DNA of 11,657 bases from JADGQM01 sp964505935 (GTDB taxonomy: Bacteria; Desulfobacterota; Syntrophobacteria; Syntrophobacterales; Syntrophobacteraceae). The stretch covers positions 1 to 11,657 of the forward strand of contig CAZDKX010000143.1 of NCBI GenBank assembly GCA_964505935.1. Reading direction: 5' to 3'. The position numbers and the translations under genes were made by a program. Below, in pieces: positions 1 to 6,591 of this stretch (position 1 is the first letter of the stretch; each line of letters starts with the position of its first letter). The notes beneath the pieces were generated by a model. It was not told the DNA's origin, did not search any database, and was given only the letters and a program-made list of their open reading frames with translations.

Positions 1-54
1 CAGCTGGAAGCCATCGCATCCGGGACTGTTTCCGAGAGAGGGGTCGCAATCGCT

Positions 55-288
55 ATGAAAGTCGAGGTGGAGCTCTTCGCCACCCTGCGCAAGTATGGTG
101 GGGGGCAGGAAGGGGTGTTTCCCGCGGATCTCGCCGACGGGGATCGAGTCCTGCGGGTCATCGAGCTCCTTGGGATCCCTCTTGAGGTCGAGCGGGTCAT
201 CCTCGTCAACGGGCGTCCTGCCAATCTGGAGTCGGTGCTCAACGAAGGCGACAAGGTGGTCATTTTTCCGCCGGTGGCGGGGGGATGA
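55..288 (+). CDS. MoaD/ThiS-family sulfur carrier protein
   Basis: This 77-residue protein has the size and form of a ubiquitin-like sulfur carrier. It opens with a beta strand of MoaD type (MKVEVELFATLRKY), carries the VNGRPA turn at residues 51-56, and ends in LNEGDKVVIFPPVAGG. The C-terminal Gly76-Gly77 is the tail that MoeB/ThiF-type enzymes adenylate and thiolate. Family members donate sulfur for molybdopterin (MoaD), thiamine (ThiS) or tungsten-enzyme cofactor synthesis. Stand-alone copies are often found beside aldehyde:ferredoxin oxidoreductase genes. The ATG fits the family N-terminus and is preceded by a purine-rich stretch at 33-42. A TGA in frame 2 at 56-58 would overlap this ATG as ATGA, so an upstream gene may be translationally coupled, but too little of it is visible to name. 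The gene sits 49 bases before the binding protein and probably shares its transcript. MoaD cannot be told from ThiS here. Confidence 0.9.
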   Translation: MKVEVELFATLRKYGGGQEGVFPADLADGDRVLRVIELLGIPLEVERVILVNGRPANLESVLNEGDKVVIFPPVAGG

Positions 289-323
289 GCAGTAGAGAAA
301 CCGCAGCATTAACCATTCATGGT

Positions 324-332
324 AAAGGAGGT
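324..332 (+). promoter_or_regulatory. Strong ribosome binding site of the binding-protein gene
   Basis: AAAGGAGGT matches the 16S anti-Shine-Dalgarno sequence perfectly, 5 bases before the ATG at 338. It is the strongest site in the transport cluster, which fits the need for binding protein in excess over the membrane parts. Confidence 0.85.
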
Positions 333-337
333 CGGCA

Positions 338-1522
338 ATGAAAAACAGGAAGTCGGGTCTCTGGTTGTTGGCGCTGGTTCTTGGTCTGACCCTGGCGGTC
401 GGAACTACCTGGGCTCAGGATACCATCAAGGTGGGGGTGGTTGGCCCGCGCACCGGATCGGCGGCGGCAACCGGCAAGGCCTTCGAGGAAGGCATCAAAT
501 TGGGCACCGACTATGTGAACGCCAAGGGTGGGGTGCTGGGCAAGAAACTGGAGATCGTCTTTGAGGATACGGCGGGCGCCGAAAAGGCGGCCTCGGGGTT
601 TGAACGGCTCGTCACGCGGGACAAGGTGGTCATGGTCCTGGGCGAGAGCGTCTCCTCGTCCGCGCTGGCCGAGATCGAAGTGGCGGAACGCTTCAAGGTC
701 CCCTTCATTGTCGTCGAGGCCTGGGCTGATCCCATCACCGCCAAAGGCTACAAGCATGTCTTCCGGGCCGGCCCCTCCAATTCCGGGGTGGTCAATGAAA
801 CGATCGCCAAGTGGGTGGTGGCGGAGAAATTTAAGAAGGCCTTTATTGTGAACGAGACCAGCGACTGGGGACTGGGAATCGCCGAATTGACCAAGGCCGC
901 GCTCACCAAAGCCGGGGTCCAGTTCGAAGTCATGACGACGGAGAAGGAGAGCAAGGATCATTACACCGAGTTGAACAAGATCAAGGCGTATGACCCGGAT
1001 GTCGTCCTGGCTTACATTTACGGTTCAGGCTTGCATTACTTCGTGGCCCAGGCCGGCGAAGTGAAGCTCACCCCCAAAGCCATCATCCTCGATGGCGCGG
1101 GACCGCCGAGCCTGTGGCCCGATTACTGGAAGAATGTCGGTGATTACGGCGACCTCGAATGCTTTGTTTCTTCCATGCACGAGAAGGTCGAGTTGACCAA
1201 GCTGGCGACCGAATTTCGAGAAGCCTACCAGAAGGCCTTCGGCGGGCCGCCAACCGATTACAAATCCCGTTCCATCTATGACAGCATTCTCATTGCCGCC
1301 GACGCTATCAACCGCGCAGGGGCAACCGATGCCGACAAACTGGTGGACGCTCTCGAAAAGACCAACCTGCTGGTAACTCGCGGCACGGTCAAGTTCGGTA
1401 CGGAAAAGGGTGGCCCGCAATACCATCAGTGGATGCCGCCCATGCTGGTCGTCCAATGGCAGAAGAAACAGCAGGTGGTGCTCTATCCTGGGGAAGCGGC
1501 GACAGGCAAGTTGATGAAATAG
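338..1522 (+). CDS. livK: Branched-chain amino acid-type ABC transporter, periplasmic substrate-binding protein (LivK family)
   Basis: This 394-residue protein is the soluble receptor of the importer encoded downstream. Residues 1-26 are a Sec signal peptide: basic MKNRK, a leucine-rich core, and an AWA-like cleavage site (TWA/QD). There is no lipobox cysteine, so the mature protein should be free in the periplasm of a diderm cell. The mature part begins TIKVGVVGPRTGSAA, the first strand and ligand loop of type I periplasmic binding proteins (Peripla_BP_6), and continues through the two lobes with YVNAKGGVLGKKLEIVFED and GYKHVFRAGPSNSG. The C-terminal part has the usual YDSILIAADAINRAG and VLYP elements. 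Length is normal for the family. Liv-type receptors bind leucine or isoleucine, but relatives bind amides, urea, aromatic acids or short acids, so the ligand cannot be read from sequence. The thiolase at the end of the cluster favours a ligand degraded through CoA esters. Confidence 0.96.
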   Translation: MKNRKSGLWLLALVLGLTLAVGTTWAQDTIKVGVVGPRTGSAAATGKAFEEGIKLGTDYVNAKGGVLGKKLEIVFEDTAGAEKAASGFERLVTRDKVVMVLGESVSSSALAEIEVAERFKVPFIVVEAWADPITAKGYKHVFRAGPSNSGVVNETIAKWVVAEKFKKAFIVNETSDWGLGIAELTKAALTKAGVQFEVMTTEKESKDHYTELNKIKAYDPDVVLAYIYGSGLHYFVAQAGEVKLTPKAIILDGAGPPSLWPDYWKNVGDYGDLECFVSSMHEKVELTKLATEFREAYQKAFGGPPTDYKSRSIYDSILIAADAINRAGATDADKLVDALEKTNLLVTRGTVKFGTEKGGPQYHQWMPPMLVVQWQKKQQVVLYPGEAATGKLMK

Positions 1523-1564
1523 CGATGAGAAAACTCATGCGCAAAGCCGGAGCCTATGGCGGGC

Positions 1565-1591
1565 CGGGAGCGGTCGTTGAGTTCGCTCCCG
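1565..1591 (+). promoter_or_regulatory. Hairpin 1 in the binding-protein/permease gap
   Basis: CGGGAGCG (1565-1572) pairs perfectly with CGCTCCCG (1584-1591), an 8-bp stem with an 11-base loop, starting 42 bases after the livK stop. No U-tract follows. It probably protects the livK message from 3' decay or partly terminates transcription. Confidence 0.5.
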
Positions 1592-1618
1592 CATAAGCTC
1601 GGGCTTCCGCGGCTCAAG

Positions 1619-1639
1619 GGGCGGGGGTTATCCCCGCCC
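1619..1639 (+). promoter_or_regulatory. Hairpin 2 in the binding-protein/permease gap
   Basis: GGGCGGGG (1619-1626) pairs perfectly with CCCCGCCC (1632-1639) around a 5-base GTTAT loop. All eight pairs are G-C, so it should be very stable in RNA. With hairpin 1 it fills the 216-base gap before livH, the longest in the transport operon. Stem-loops at this place commonly let binding protein outnumber permease. No run of T follows, so it is not a classical intrinsic terminator. Confidence 0.55.
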
Positions 1640-1738
1640 GGAAAGACTGCGGTTCCCAGCGTTCCTGAAGCGGTGGTGGGAGGAGAAGCACAGAGACCTC
1701 CCCGGCTGAATACCTGATTCCGAGAAAAGGGTTGAACC

Positions 1739-2596
1739 ATGTTTGCCCTGGCCACAATGAATGGAGTCGTGATCGGGGTTGTCTATGCCCTGGCCGCCCT
1801 GGGGGTCTCCCTGGTCGTCGGCATCATGAACGTCGTCAACTTCGCCCATGGCGAGCTCTATATCCTTGCCGGATACTTCAGCTATCTCTTTGCCAGCACC
1901 CTGGGGATGAATGTTGTCCTGGCCATGGTCCTGGCGGTCGCCCTGGTGTTCCTCTTCGGGGTACTCATCGAGATCACCCTGATTCGCCCCACCTACGGCA
2001 ACGACATGTACTCCCTCATTCTGACCTTCATCCTGTCCATCGTGCTACAGAATGCCTATCTCCTGATTTTCGACCCGTATCCCTGTAAGCCGCCCAACTG
2101 GATCAGCGGGTCCACCGAAATCTTCGGCAGTTTCTACTACGGCAACCAGCGGCTGGCCGCCCTTGTCGCGGGGGCGGCCGTGATCGCCGTGATCTTTCTG
2201 ATCATCAAGAAGACCTGGTTTGGCCGCATGATTCGAGCCACCAGTCAGGATCGGCAGATGGCGGAACTGAACGGGGTGAACACCACGCGTTTGAACATGC
2301 TGAGTTTTGGTCTGGGCTGTGCCTTGGCGGCCGCCGCGGGGGTGATCCTCACCCCGGTTTTCCCGGTCACCCCCAACGCCGGCGTGCCGGTGGCGTTGAC
2401 GGCTTTTGTGGTGGTTGTCCTGGGCGGTATGGGGTCGCTGTGGGGCTGCGTCATCGGGGGCCTCATCCTGGGGCTCGTGGAAAACCTCGGCGCTTCCTAC
2501 ATTTCCACCGGTTACAAGCATGTCTTCAATTTCGTCATTCTCATTCTGGTGCTGCTCACCCGGCCGGCCGGCCTCTTTGGCCGGAAAGAAGCCTAG
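1739..2596 (+). CDS. livH: Branched-chain amino acid-type ABC transporter, permease (LivH family)
   Basis: This 285-residue, very hydrophobic inner-membrane protein forms half of the importer channel. It begins with a membrane segment (GVVIGVVYALAALGVSLVVG) followed by IMNVVNFAHGELYILAGY, the conserved LivH stretch. The cytoplasmic coupling loop that contacts the ATPases is visible as GRMIRATSQDRQMAELNGVN near residues 162-181. Near the end is VVVVLGGMGSLWGCVIGGL, the hallmark of BPD_transp_2 permeases. I count about eight membrane segments, and the length matches the family. The start is the ATG at 1739 with a modest GAGAAAAGGG site 7 bases upstream. The gene is separated from livK by two hairpins and from livM by only 21 bases. 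It should pair with LivM and sit on the LivG/LivF ATPase dimer. Confidence 0.96.
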   Translation: MFALATMNGVVIGVVYALAALGVSLVVGIMNVVNFAHGELYILAGYFSYLFASTLGMNVVLAMVLAVALVFLFGVLIEITLIRPTYGNDMYSLILTFILSIVLQNAYLLIFDPYPCKPPNWISGSTEIFGSFYYGNQRLAALVAGAAVIAVIFLIIKKTWFGRMIRATSQDRQMAELNGVNTTRLNMLSFGLGCALAAAAGVILTPVFPVTPNAGVPVALTAFVVVVLGGMGSLWGCVIGGLILGLVENLGASYISTGYKHVFNFVILILVLLTRPAGLFGRKEA

Positions 2597-2617
2597 AGAC
2601 AGCGCGGGGGAGGCGTC

Positions 2618-3571
2618 GTGACGGACAAACGTTTCTATTTCATGCTTTTGGCAGCGGCAGGGCTGTTGAGCTTGCTGCCTCTGGCACTGGATGCCTACCA
2701 TCTTCACGTCGTGATCGTCTGCCTCTTCTACGTGATGATGGCGTCCAGCTGGAACCTGCTGGCCGGCTACACCGGACAGGTCTCCTTTGCTCATGCCGCA
2801 TTCGCCGGTATCGGCGCTTACACTTCGGGCATCCTGGCGGTCAAGTTTGGCGTAAACCCGTGGCTGGGAGTCGGCATCGGCAGTGTCATGGCGGCCCTGC
2901 TTGGCCTCGGGGTGGGCGTGCTCTGCCTGCGCATGGGCGGCATTTACCTCTCGCTCACCACCCTGGGCTTCTCGGAAATCCTGCGCATCATCATCACCAA
3001 CGAATACGAGATCACGCGGGGCACCATGGGTCTTCAGGTGCCGGGTTTGGTCGAAGTCTATTCCAAACCCGTCTATTTCTACATCATGCTGGGCGGTGCC
3101 GTGCTGACCCTGATCGTGCTGTACAAGCTCATCTACTCGAATATCGGCCTCAATTTTCGGGCGGTCCAGAATGACGAGCGCGCCGCCGCGTCCCTGGGCG
3201 TCGACGTGGTGAGGATGCGGGTGCTGGCCTTTACGGTTTCGAGCGCGCTGGCGGGCATGGCGGGTGGCCTCTACGGTCATTACCTGCTCCTCATCACCCC
3301 GGAGATTCCCTCCCTCGATCAGCAGTTCCTGGTGCTCTCGATGACGGTGATCGGCGGTATGGGTTCATTCGTGGGACCGATTGTCGGCGCGTTTTCCCTG
3401 GAAATCCTGGCCGAGTATATTCGCGGCTACGGTGAATACCACGTCCTGGTCTTCGGCCTGGTGGCCCTGGTGGTGGCCCGCTTTGCCCCCAACGGGATCA
3501 TGGGTCTGGCATCCCCGTATATTGCCGGACGGCCCAAGCCGGGCAAGACGGCTTCGGTGGCGGTGGGATGA
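2618..3571 (+). CDS. livM: Branched-chain amino acid-type ABC transporter, permease (LivM family)
   Basis: This 317-residue membrane protein is the second half of the importer channel. It starts at GTG 2618, with GGGGGAGG at 2606-2613 as ribosome binding site, which fits the short charged N-terminus MTDKRF before the first membrane segment. Diagnostic stretches are ASSWNLLAGYTGQVSFAHAA and FAGIGAYTSG around residues 43-70, the MGGIYLSLTTLGFSEILR segment, and the coupling loop FRAVQNDERAAASLGVDV. The GGMGSFVGPIVGA motif near residues 247-259 matches the equivalent motif in LivH. Length and order are normal for LivM. If livG used the ATG at 3568 the two genes would overlap by four bases; the better livG start leaves a 26-base gap. 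No defect is visible. Confidence 0.96.
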   Translation: MTDKRFYFMLLAAAGLLSLLPLALDAYHLHVVIVCLFYVMMASSWNLLAGYTGQVSFAHAAFAGIGAYTSGILAVKFGVNPWLGVGIGSVMAALLGLGVGVLCLRMGGIYLSLTTLGFSEILRIIITNEYEITRGTMGLQVPGLVEVYSKPVYFYIMLGGAVLTLIVLYKLIYSNIGLNFRAVQNDERAAASLGVDVVRMRVLAFTVSSALAGMAGGLYGHYLLLITPEIPSLDQQFLVLSMTVIGGMGSFVGPIVGAFSLEILAEYIRGYGEYHVLVFGLVALVVARFAPNGIMGLASPYIAGRPKPGKTASVAVG

Positions 3572-3584
3572 GAACAACCGTACT

Positions 3585-3590
3585 GGAGGG
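3585..3590 (+). promoter_or_regulatory. Ribosome binding site that decides the livG start
   Basis: GGAGGG lies 7 bases before an in-frame TTG at 3598. The upstream ATG at 3568 has only a poor GGTGGG-like site. Starting at 3598 also gives the family-typical N-terminus MALLEGHGLSKRFGG instead of ten extra unconserved residues. Confidence 0.65.
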
Positions 3591-3597
3591 ACATAAG

Positions 3598-4317
3598 TTG
3601 GCATTGTTGGAAGGCCACGGTCTGAGCAAACGCTTTGGTGGGGTGCTGGCCCTCGATGAGGTGAGCTTCTCCGTCGAGAAGGGCACCATTGTGGGGCTTA
3701 TTGGGCCCAACGGCGCCGGTAAAACGACCCTCTTCAACGTGGTGGCAGGGGCACTGAAACCCGATTCCGGGCAAATTCTGTTCGACGACGACGAGATCAC
3801 CGGCTATCCCGCCACCGTTACCTGCCGGATGGGGCTGGCGCGGACGTTTCAGGTAACCCGCCCGTTTGGTTCCATGACCTGCCTGGAAAATGTGGGCGTA
3901 GCCATGATCAACAGCCCGCGGGCCGATGCCGGCAACAGCTGGCGGGAGGCCGGTCTCGCATACCTGCAGGCGGTGGGCCTGGCGGGACTGGCCCATAGTG
4001 AGGCCCGCCATCTCAATGTGGTTCAGAAGAAACGGCTCGAGATCGCCCGGGCGCTGGCCACCAAACCGAAGCTGCTGATGCTCGACGAAGTGTTGGGGGG
4101 GTTGAATACGCAGGAGATCGGCCAGGCGGTGGCCTTTATCCGCCAACTGCGCGACGAGCGCCACCTGACGGTTTTTTGGATCGAACATGTCATGGGCGCC
4201 ATCATGCAGGCCGCCGAAAAGGTGATCGTCCTGGATCAGGGCCGACCGCTCATGGCAGGGACACCCGAGGAAGTGGTCAAGGACCCGCGGGTCATTCAGG
4301 CCTACCTGGGAGAATAA
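3598..4317 (+). CDS. livG: Branched-chain amino acid-type ABC transporter, ATP-binding protein (LivG family)
   Basis: This 239-residue cytoplasmic ATPase is one of the two motors of the importer. I chose TTG 3598 as start because of its ribosome binding site and family N-terminus; ATG 3568 (249 residues, overlapping the livM stop as ATGA) is the alternative. Numbered from TTG, Walker A is GPNGAGKT (36-43), the Q-loop is FQ (84-85), Walker B is LLMLDE (159-164) and the switch histidine is His197 in WIEHVM. The signature motif is unusual: where most ABC proteins have LSGGQ, this one reads LNVVQ (139-143) before KKRLEIARALA. Walker B is followed by VLGGLN rather than PAAGLN. As I recall, a LivG subfamily with LTxxxRKRLE and DEVLAGL exists, so this is probably functional rather than decayed. 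It should dimerise with LivF, which has a canonical signature. Confidence 0.95.
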   Translation: MALLEGHGLSKRFGGVLALDEVSFSVEKGTIVGLIGPNGAGKTTLFNVVAGALKPDSGQILFDDDEITGYPATVTCRMGLARTFQVTRPFGSMTCLENVGVAMINSPRADAGNSWREAGLAYLQAVGLAGLAHSEARHLNVVQKKRLEIARALATKPKLLMLDEVLGGLNTQEIGQAVAFIRQLRDERHLTVFWIEHVMGAIMQAAEKVIVLDQGRPLMAGTPEEVVKDPRVIQAYLGE

Positions 4318-4322
4318 CGGCC

Positions 4323-5024
4323 ATGCTTCAAGTTTCTGGAATCGACGTCTTCCGTGGTGAAACCCAGGTGCTCTGGGAACTGTCGCTCGAGGTGCATCCG
4401 GGCGAGCGGGTGGCCATTCTGGGAAGCAACGGCGCGGGCAAATCGTCGCTCCTGGCCGCCATTACCGGCATGCTGCCCTCCCGACGAGGAACCATCAAGT
4501 TCAAGGGAGAGTCCCTGGTCGGGATGAAACCCTACCAGATCACCCAACTCGGCATGGCGCTGGTGCCGGAAGGCCGGCGCGTCTATCGCGACATGACGGT
4601 GGCGGAAAACCTCGAAATGGGTGCCTACCCGAAAAGAGGCCGCGCTCAACTCCAGCGGACCATGGACCATGTGTTGCATCTTTTTCCGGTATTGGCCAAA
4701 CGTAAAGACCAGGTGGGCGGGACCCTCTCCGGCGGTGAACAGCAGATGCTGGCCATCGGCCGGGCGCTCATGAGCCGCCCGGAACTCCTGCTCATCGACG
4801 AACTCTCCCTCGGGCTGGCGCCCCTCATCACCAAGGAGATCTATCGGGCACTGGCCGGTCTGGCCGAAGAGACCACCATCCTGCTGGTAGAGCAGAACGT
4901 GGAACAGGCCCTGCAGCATTCCCAACGGGCCTATGTCCTGGAGAGCGGCCGCATGACCCGCGGCGGGCCGTCGGCGGAATTGATGGCGGACGATGATATT
5001 CGCCGGGCCTACCTGGGACTGTAG
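4323..5024 (+). CDS. livF: Branched-chain amino acid-type ABC transporter, ATP-binding protein (LivF family)
   Basis: This 233-residue ATPase is the partner of LivG. The start is ATG 4323, with GGGAGAA at 4308-4314 upstream and only 5 bases after the livG stop; longer in-frame extensions overlap livG and lack family similarity. Walker A is GSNGAGKS (34-41). The LivF hallmark VPEGRRVYRDMTVAENLEMG lies at 81-100. The signature is LSGGEQ (135-140), followed by QMLAIGRALMSRPELL. Walker B is LLLIDE (155-160) and continues as LSLGLAP, a small change from the usual PSLGLAP. The position of the switch histidine is Gln191 in LVEQN, as is normal for LivF. It closes the transporter operon; the next gene, a thiolase, starts 169 bases downstream. 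Confidence 0.96.
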   Translation: MLQVSGIDVFRGETQVLWELSLEVHPGERVAILGSNGAGKSSLLAAITGMLPSRRGTIKFKGESLVGMKPYQITQLGMALVPEGRRVYRDMTVAENLEMGAYPKRGRAQLQRTMDHVLHLFPVLAKRKDQVGGTLSGGEQQMLAIGRALMSRPELLLIDELSLGLAPLITKEIYRALAGLAEETTILLVEQNVEQALQHSQRAYVLESGRMTRGGPSAELMADDDIRRAYLGL

Positions 5025-5030
5025 AAAATT

Positions 5031-5065
5031 GGGGTAAGGGGTTAGGAGTGAGGGGTGAGGGGTCA
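5031..5065 (+). repeat. Heptamer tandem repeat, consensus GGGGTNA, with G-quadruplex potential
   Basis: Five imperfect 7-base units follow each other: GGGGTAA, GGGGTTA, GGAGTGA, GGGGTGA, GGGGTCA. Four runs of GGGG (5031-5034, 5038-5041, 5052-5055, 5059-5062) on the coding strand fit a four-tetrad G-quadruplex with loops of 3, 10 and 3 bases. The array begins 6 bases after the livF stop. Heptamer arrays of this kind resemble the STRR repeats known from cyanobacteria; any relation is inference. Confidence 0.75.
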
Positions 5066-5091
5066 AGAAAATGGGTAAGCTGTAGCTGTAG

Positions 5092-5119
5092 GTTGGGTTG
5101 AGTGGCAACGAAACCCAAC
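5092..5119 (+). repeat. REP/MITE-like palindrome
   Basis: GTTGGGTT (5092-5099) and AACCCAAC (5112-5119) form a perfect 8-bp stem around a 12-base loop. To my recollection GTTGGGTT...AACCCAAC palindromes are dispersed in intergenic regions of many bacteria. It lies between livF and the thiolase and could slow or end transcription between them, though no T-run follows. At 5148-5163 the sequence CGCTCGCTCCCAAGCT matches 7499-7514 in the second repeat cluster at 15 of 16 bases, so a fragment of that family is here too. Confidence 0.6.
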
Positions 5120-5193
5120 AAGCGGCGTATGTCCAAAACGGAAGATTCGCTCGCTCCCAAGCTGGACGGCTCACTTCGCAGGGAAAGGAAGTC

Positions 5194-6474
5194 ATGGAAC
5201 AAGTGGTGATGGTGGCGGCGGTGCGCACGCCGATTGGTGGGTACCTGGGAGTGCTGCGGGAAGTGCCGGCGTATGAGCTTGGGGCCCTGGTACTGAATGA
5301 AGTGGTCAAACGTGCCGGCATCGAGCCGGCCTGGGTGGATGATGTCATCATGGGGCAGTCATACCAGAGCGGCGAGTATGTAAACATCGCCCGCATGGCG
5401 CTCCTCACCGCCGGATGGCCCGTCGATGTGCCCGGCATCACCTTCGATCGCCGCTGCTGCTCAGGCCTGGACAGCATCTCCTTCGGGGCCATGAAAATCC
5501 AGTGCGGGCATGCCGACATTGTCGTCGCGGGCGGGGTGGAACACATGAGCAGCGCCGAGCTCTACCTTCCCGGCGAGTTTGTGAAATGGGGCCTGGGGGG
5601 GAAGCGTGATCCCCGCTGGGGCTTCATGCCCCGCGGCCACGGCTCGCTCGCCATGTGGGGCCTGCCGTTTTTCGACCGCATTCAGCGGGCGCGGGTCATG
5701 TCGCAGCCCATCGAGCGGTTCGGGGAGCTCAACTCCATGATGACCTGGGCCGAGGAAGCGGCGCGGCGCGAACAGATCACCCGCGAGGAAGCCGACCGCT
5801 GGGCGCTTCGCAGCCACCGGCGCGCCTGCGCGGCCATCGATGCGGGTAAATTCAAGGAAGAAATCGTACCGGTCATGGTGCCCCAGAGAAAGGGTGAGCC
5901 GCTTGTCATCGATACCGATGAGCCGCCGCGCCGCGATGCTCAACTGGAGAAACTGGCCCGGTTGCCCACGGTTTATCCGGACGGCATCTGCACGGCGGGC
6001 AACTCATCGAGTGAGAACGACGGGGCCGCCGCCGTGGTGCTCATGAGTGAAAGCCGGGCGCAGGCTCTCGGCATTGAGCCCTTAGCGATCCTGAAGTCTT
6101 TTGCCGTCGCGGCCTCGGACCCGACCCTCACCTATCCGGCCGTGCCGGCCTCGGTCACCAGGGCCCTGGAAAAGAGCGGCCTCGCCATGGGCGAGATCGA
6201 TCTCATCGAAATCCAGGAAGCCTTCGCCGCCCAGGTGCTGGCGGACGCCAAGATGATGCGCCTGACCCTGGAGGAACTCGACGCCAAGGTCAACGTGAAC
6301 GGTTCGGGGATTTCCCTCGGCCACCCCATCGCCGCCACCGGCACCATGCGCATGGTGACCCTCCTGCATGAACTGCGGCGGCGCAACGCCCGCCACGGCT
6401 TGGAAACCATCTGCGGCGGCGGCGGCCACGGCATCGCCGCCATCGTGGAACGGAAAGTCTCCGCCGATCGCTGA
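5194..6474 (+). CDS. Thiolase (acetyl-CoA C-acyltransferase family)
   Basis: This 426-residue enzyme should cleave a 3-ketoacyl-CoA with CoA, or condense two acyl-CoAs, in the cytoplasm. The start ATG 5194 gives MEQVVMVAAVRTPIGGY, the classic thiolase N-terminus, with AAAGGA just upstream; an in-frame TTG at 5098 would add residues encoded by repeat DNA. The nucleophile is Cys88 in RRCCSGLDS (C-x-S-G pattern), next to a second Cys89. GNSSSENDGAAA (269-280) matches the usual GNASGINDGAA. The active-site His377 is in GISLGHPIAATG and Cys407 in CGGGGHGIAA. One change stands out: the usual NEAF motif reads QEAF (341-344). All other catalytic positions are present, so activity is likely. Placement after a complete importer suggests it finishes breakdown of the imported compound, but substrate chain length is not predictable. 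Confidence 0.94.
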   Translation: MEQVVMVAAVRTPIGGYLGVLREVPAYELGALVLNEVVKRAGIEPAWVDDVIMGQSYQSGEYVNIARMALLTAGWPVDVPGITFDRRCCSGLDSISFGAMKIQCGHADIVVAGGVEHMSSAELYLPGEFVKWGLGGKRDPRWGFMPRGHGSLAMWGLPFFDRIQRARVMSQPIERFGELNSMMTWAEEAARREQITREEADRWALRSHRRACAAIDAGKFKEEIVPVMVPQRKGEPLVIDTDEPPRRDAQLEKLARLPTVYPDGICTAGNSSSENDGAAAVVLMSESRAQALGIEPLAILKSFAVAASDPTLTYPAVPASVTRALEKSGLAMGEIDLIEIQEAFAAQVLADAKMMRLTLEELDAKVNVNGSGISLGHPIAATGTMRMVTLLHELRRRNARHGLETICGGGGHGIAAIVERKVSADR

Positions 6475-6591
6475 GATGGGTGGCTCCCCCCCTCATGGCG
6501 ATCTTTTCTCCGCCGGCCGGCTGATCCGTCTACAGCCAGCGGATATGGAGCGTGGGTCCGCAGCACTCGGTCATCCCCCAGGGGCATGCGG

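Noticed and set aside
2..58. End of an upstream gene stopping at TGA 56-58
   Set aside because: The ATGA overlap is attractive, but 18 residues show no family and frame 1 is also open, so it is not listed as a gene.
2045..3280. Minus-strand ORF of 411 codons
   Set aside because: It is antisense to livH and livM, which show full family motifs. The translation is rich in H, Q, R and D, typical of the reverse of GC-rich coding DNA.
5098..5193. N-terminal extension of the thiolase from TTG 5098
   Set aside because: The extra 32 residues come from the palindrome and repeat fragment. ATG 5194 gives the exact family N-terminus.
4302..5546. Minus-strand ORF of 414 codons across livF and thiolase
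   Set aside because: It overlaps two clear genes and a repeat-filled spacer and has no recognisable motif.
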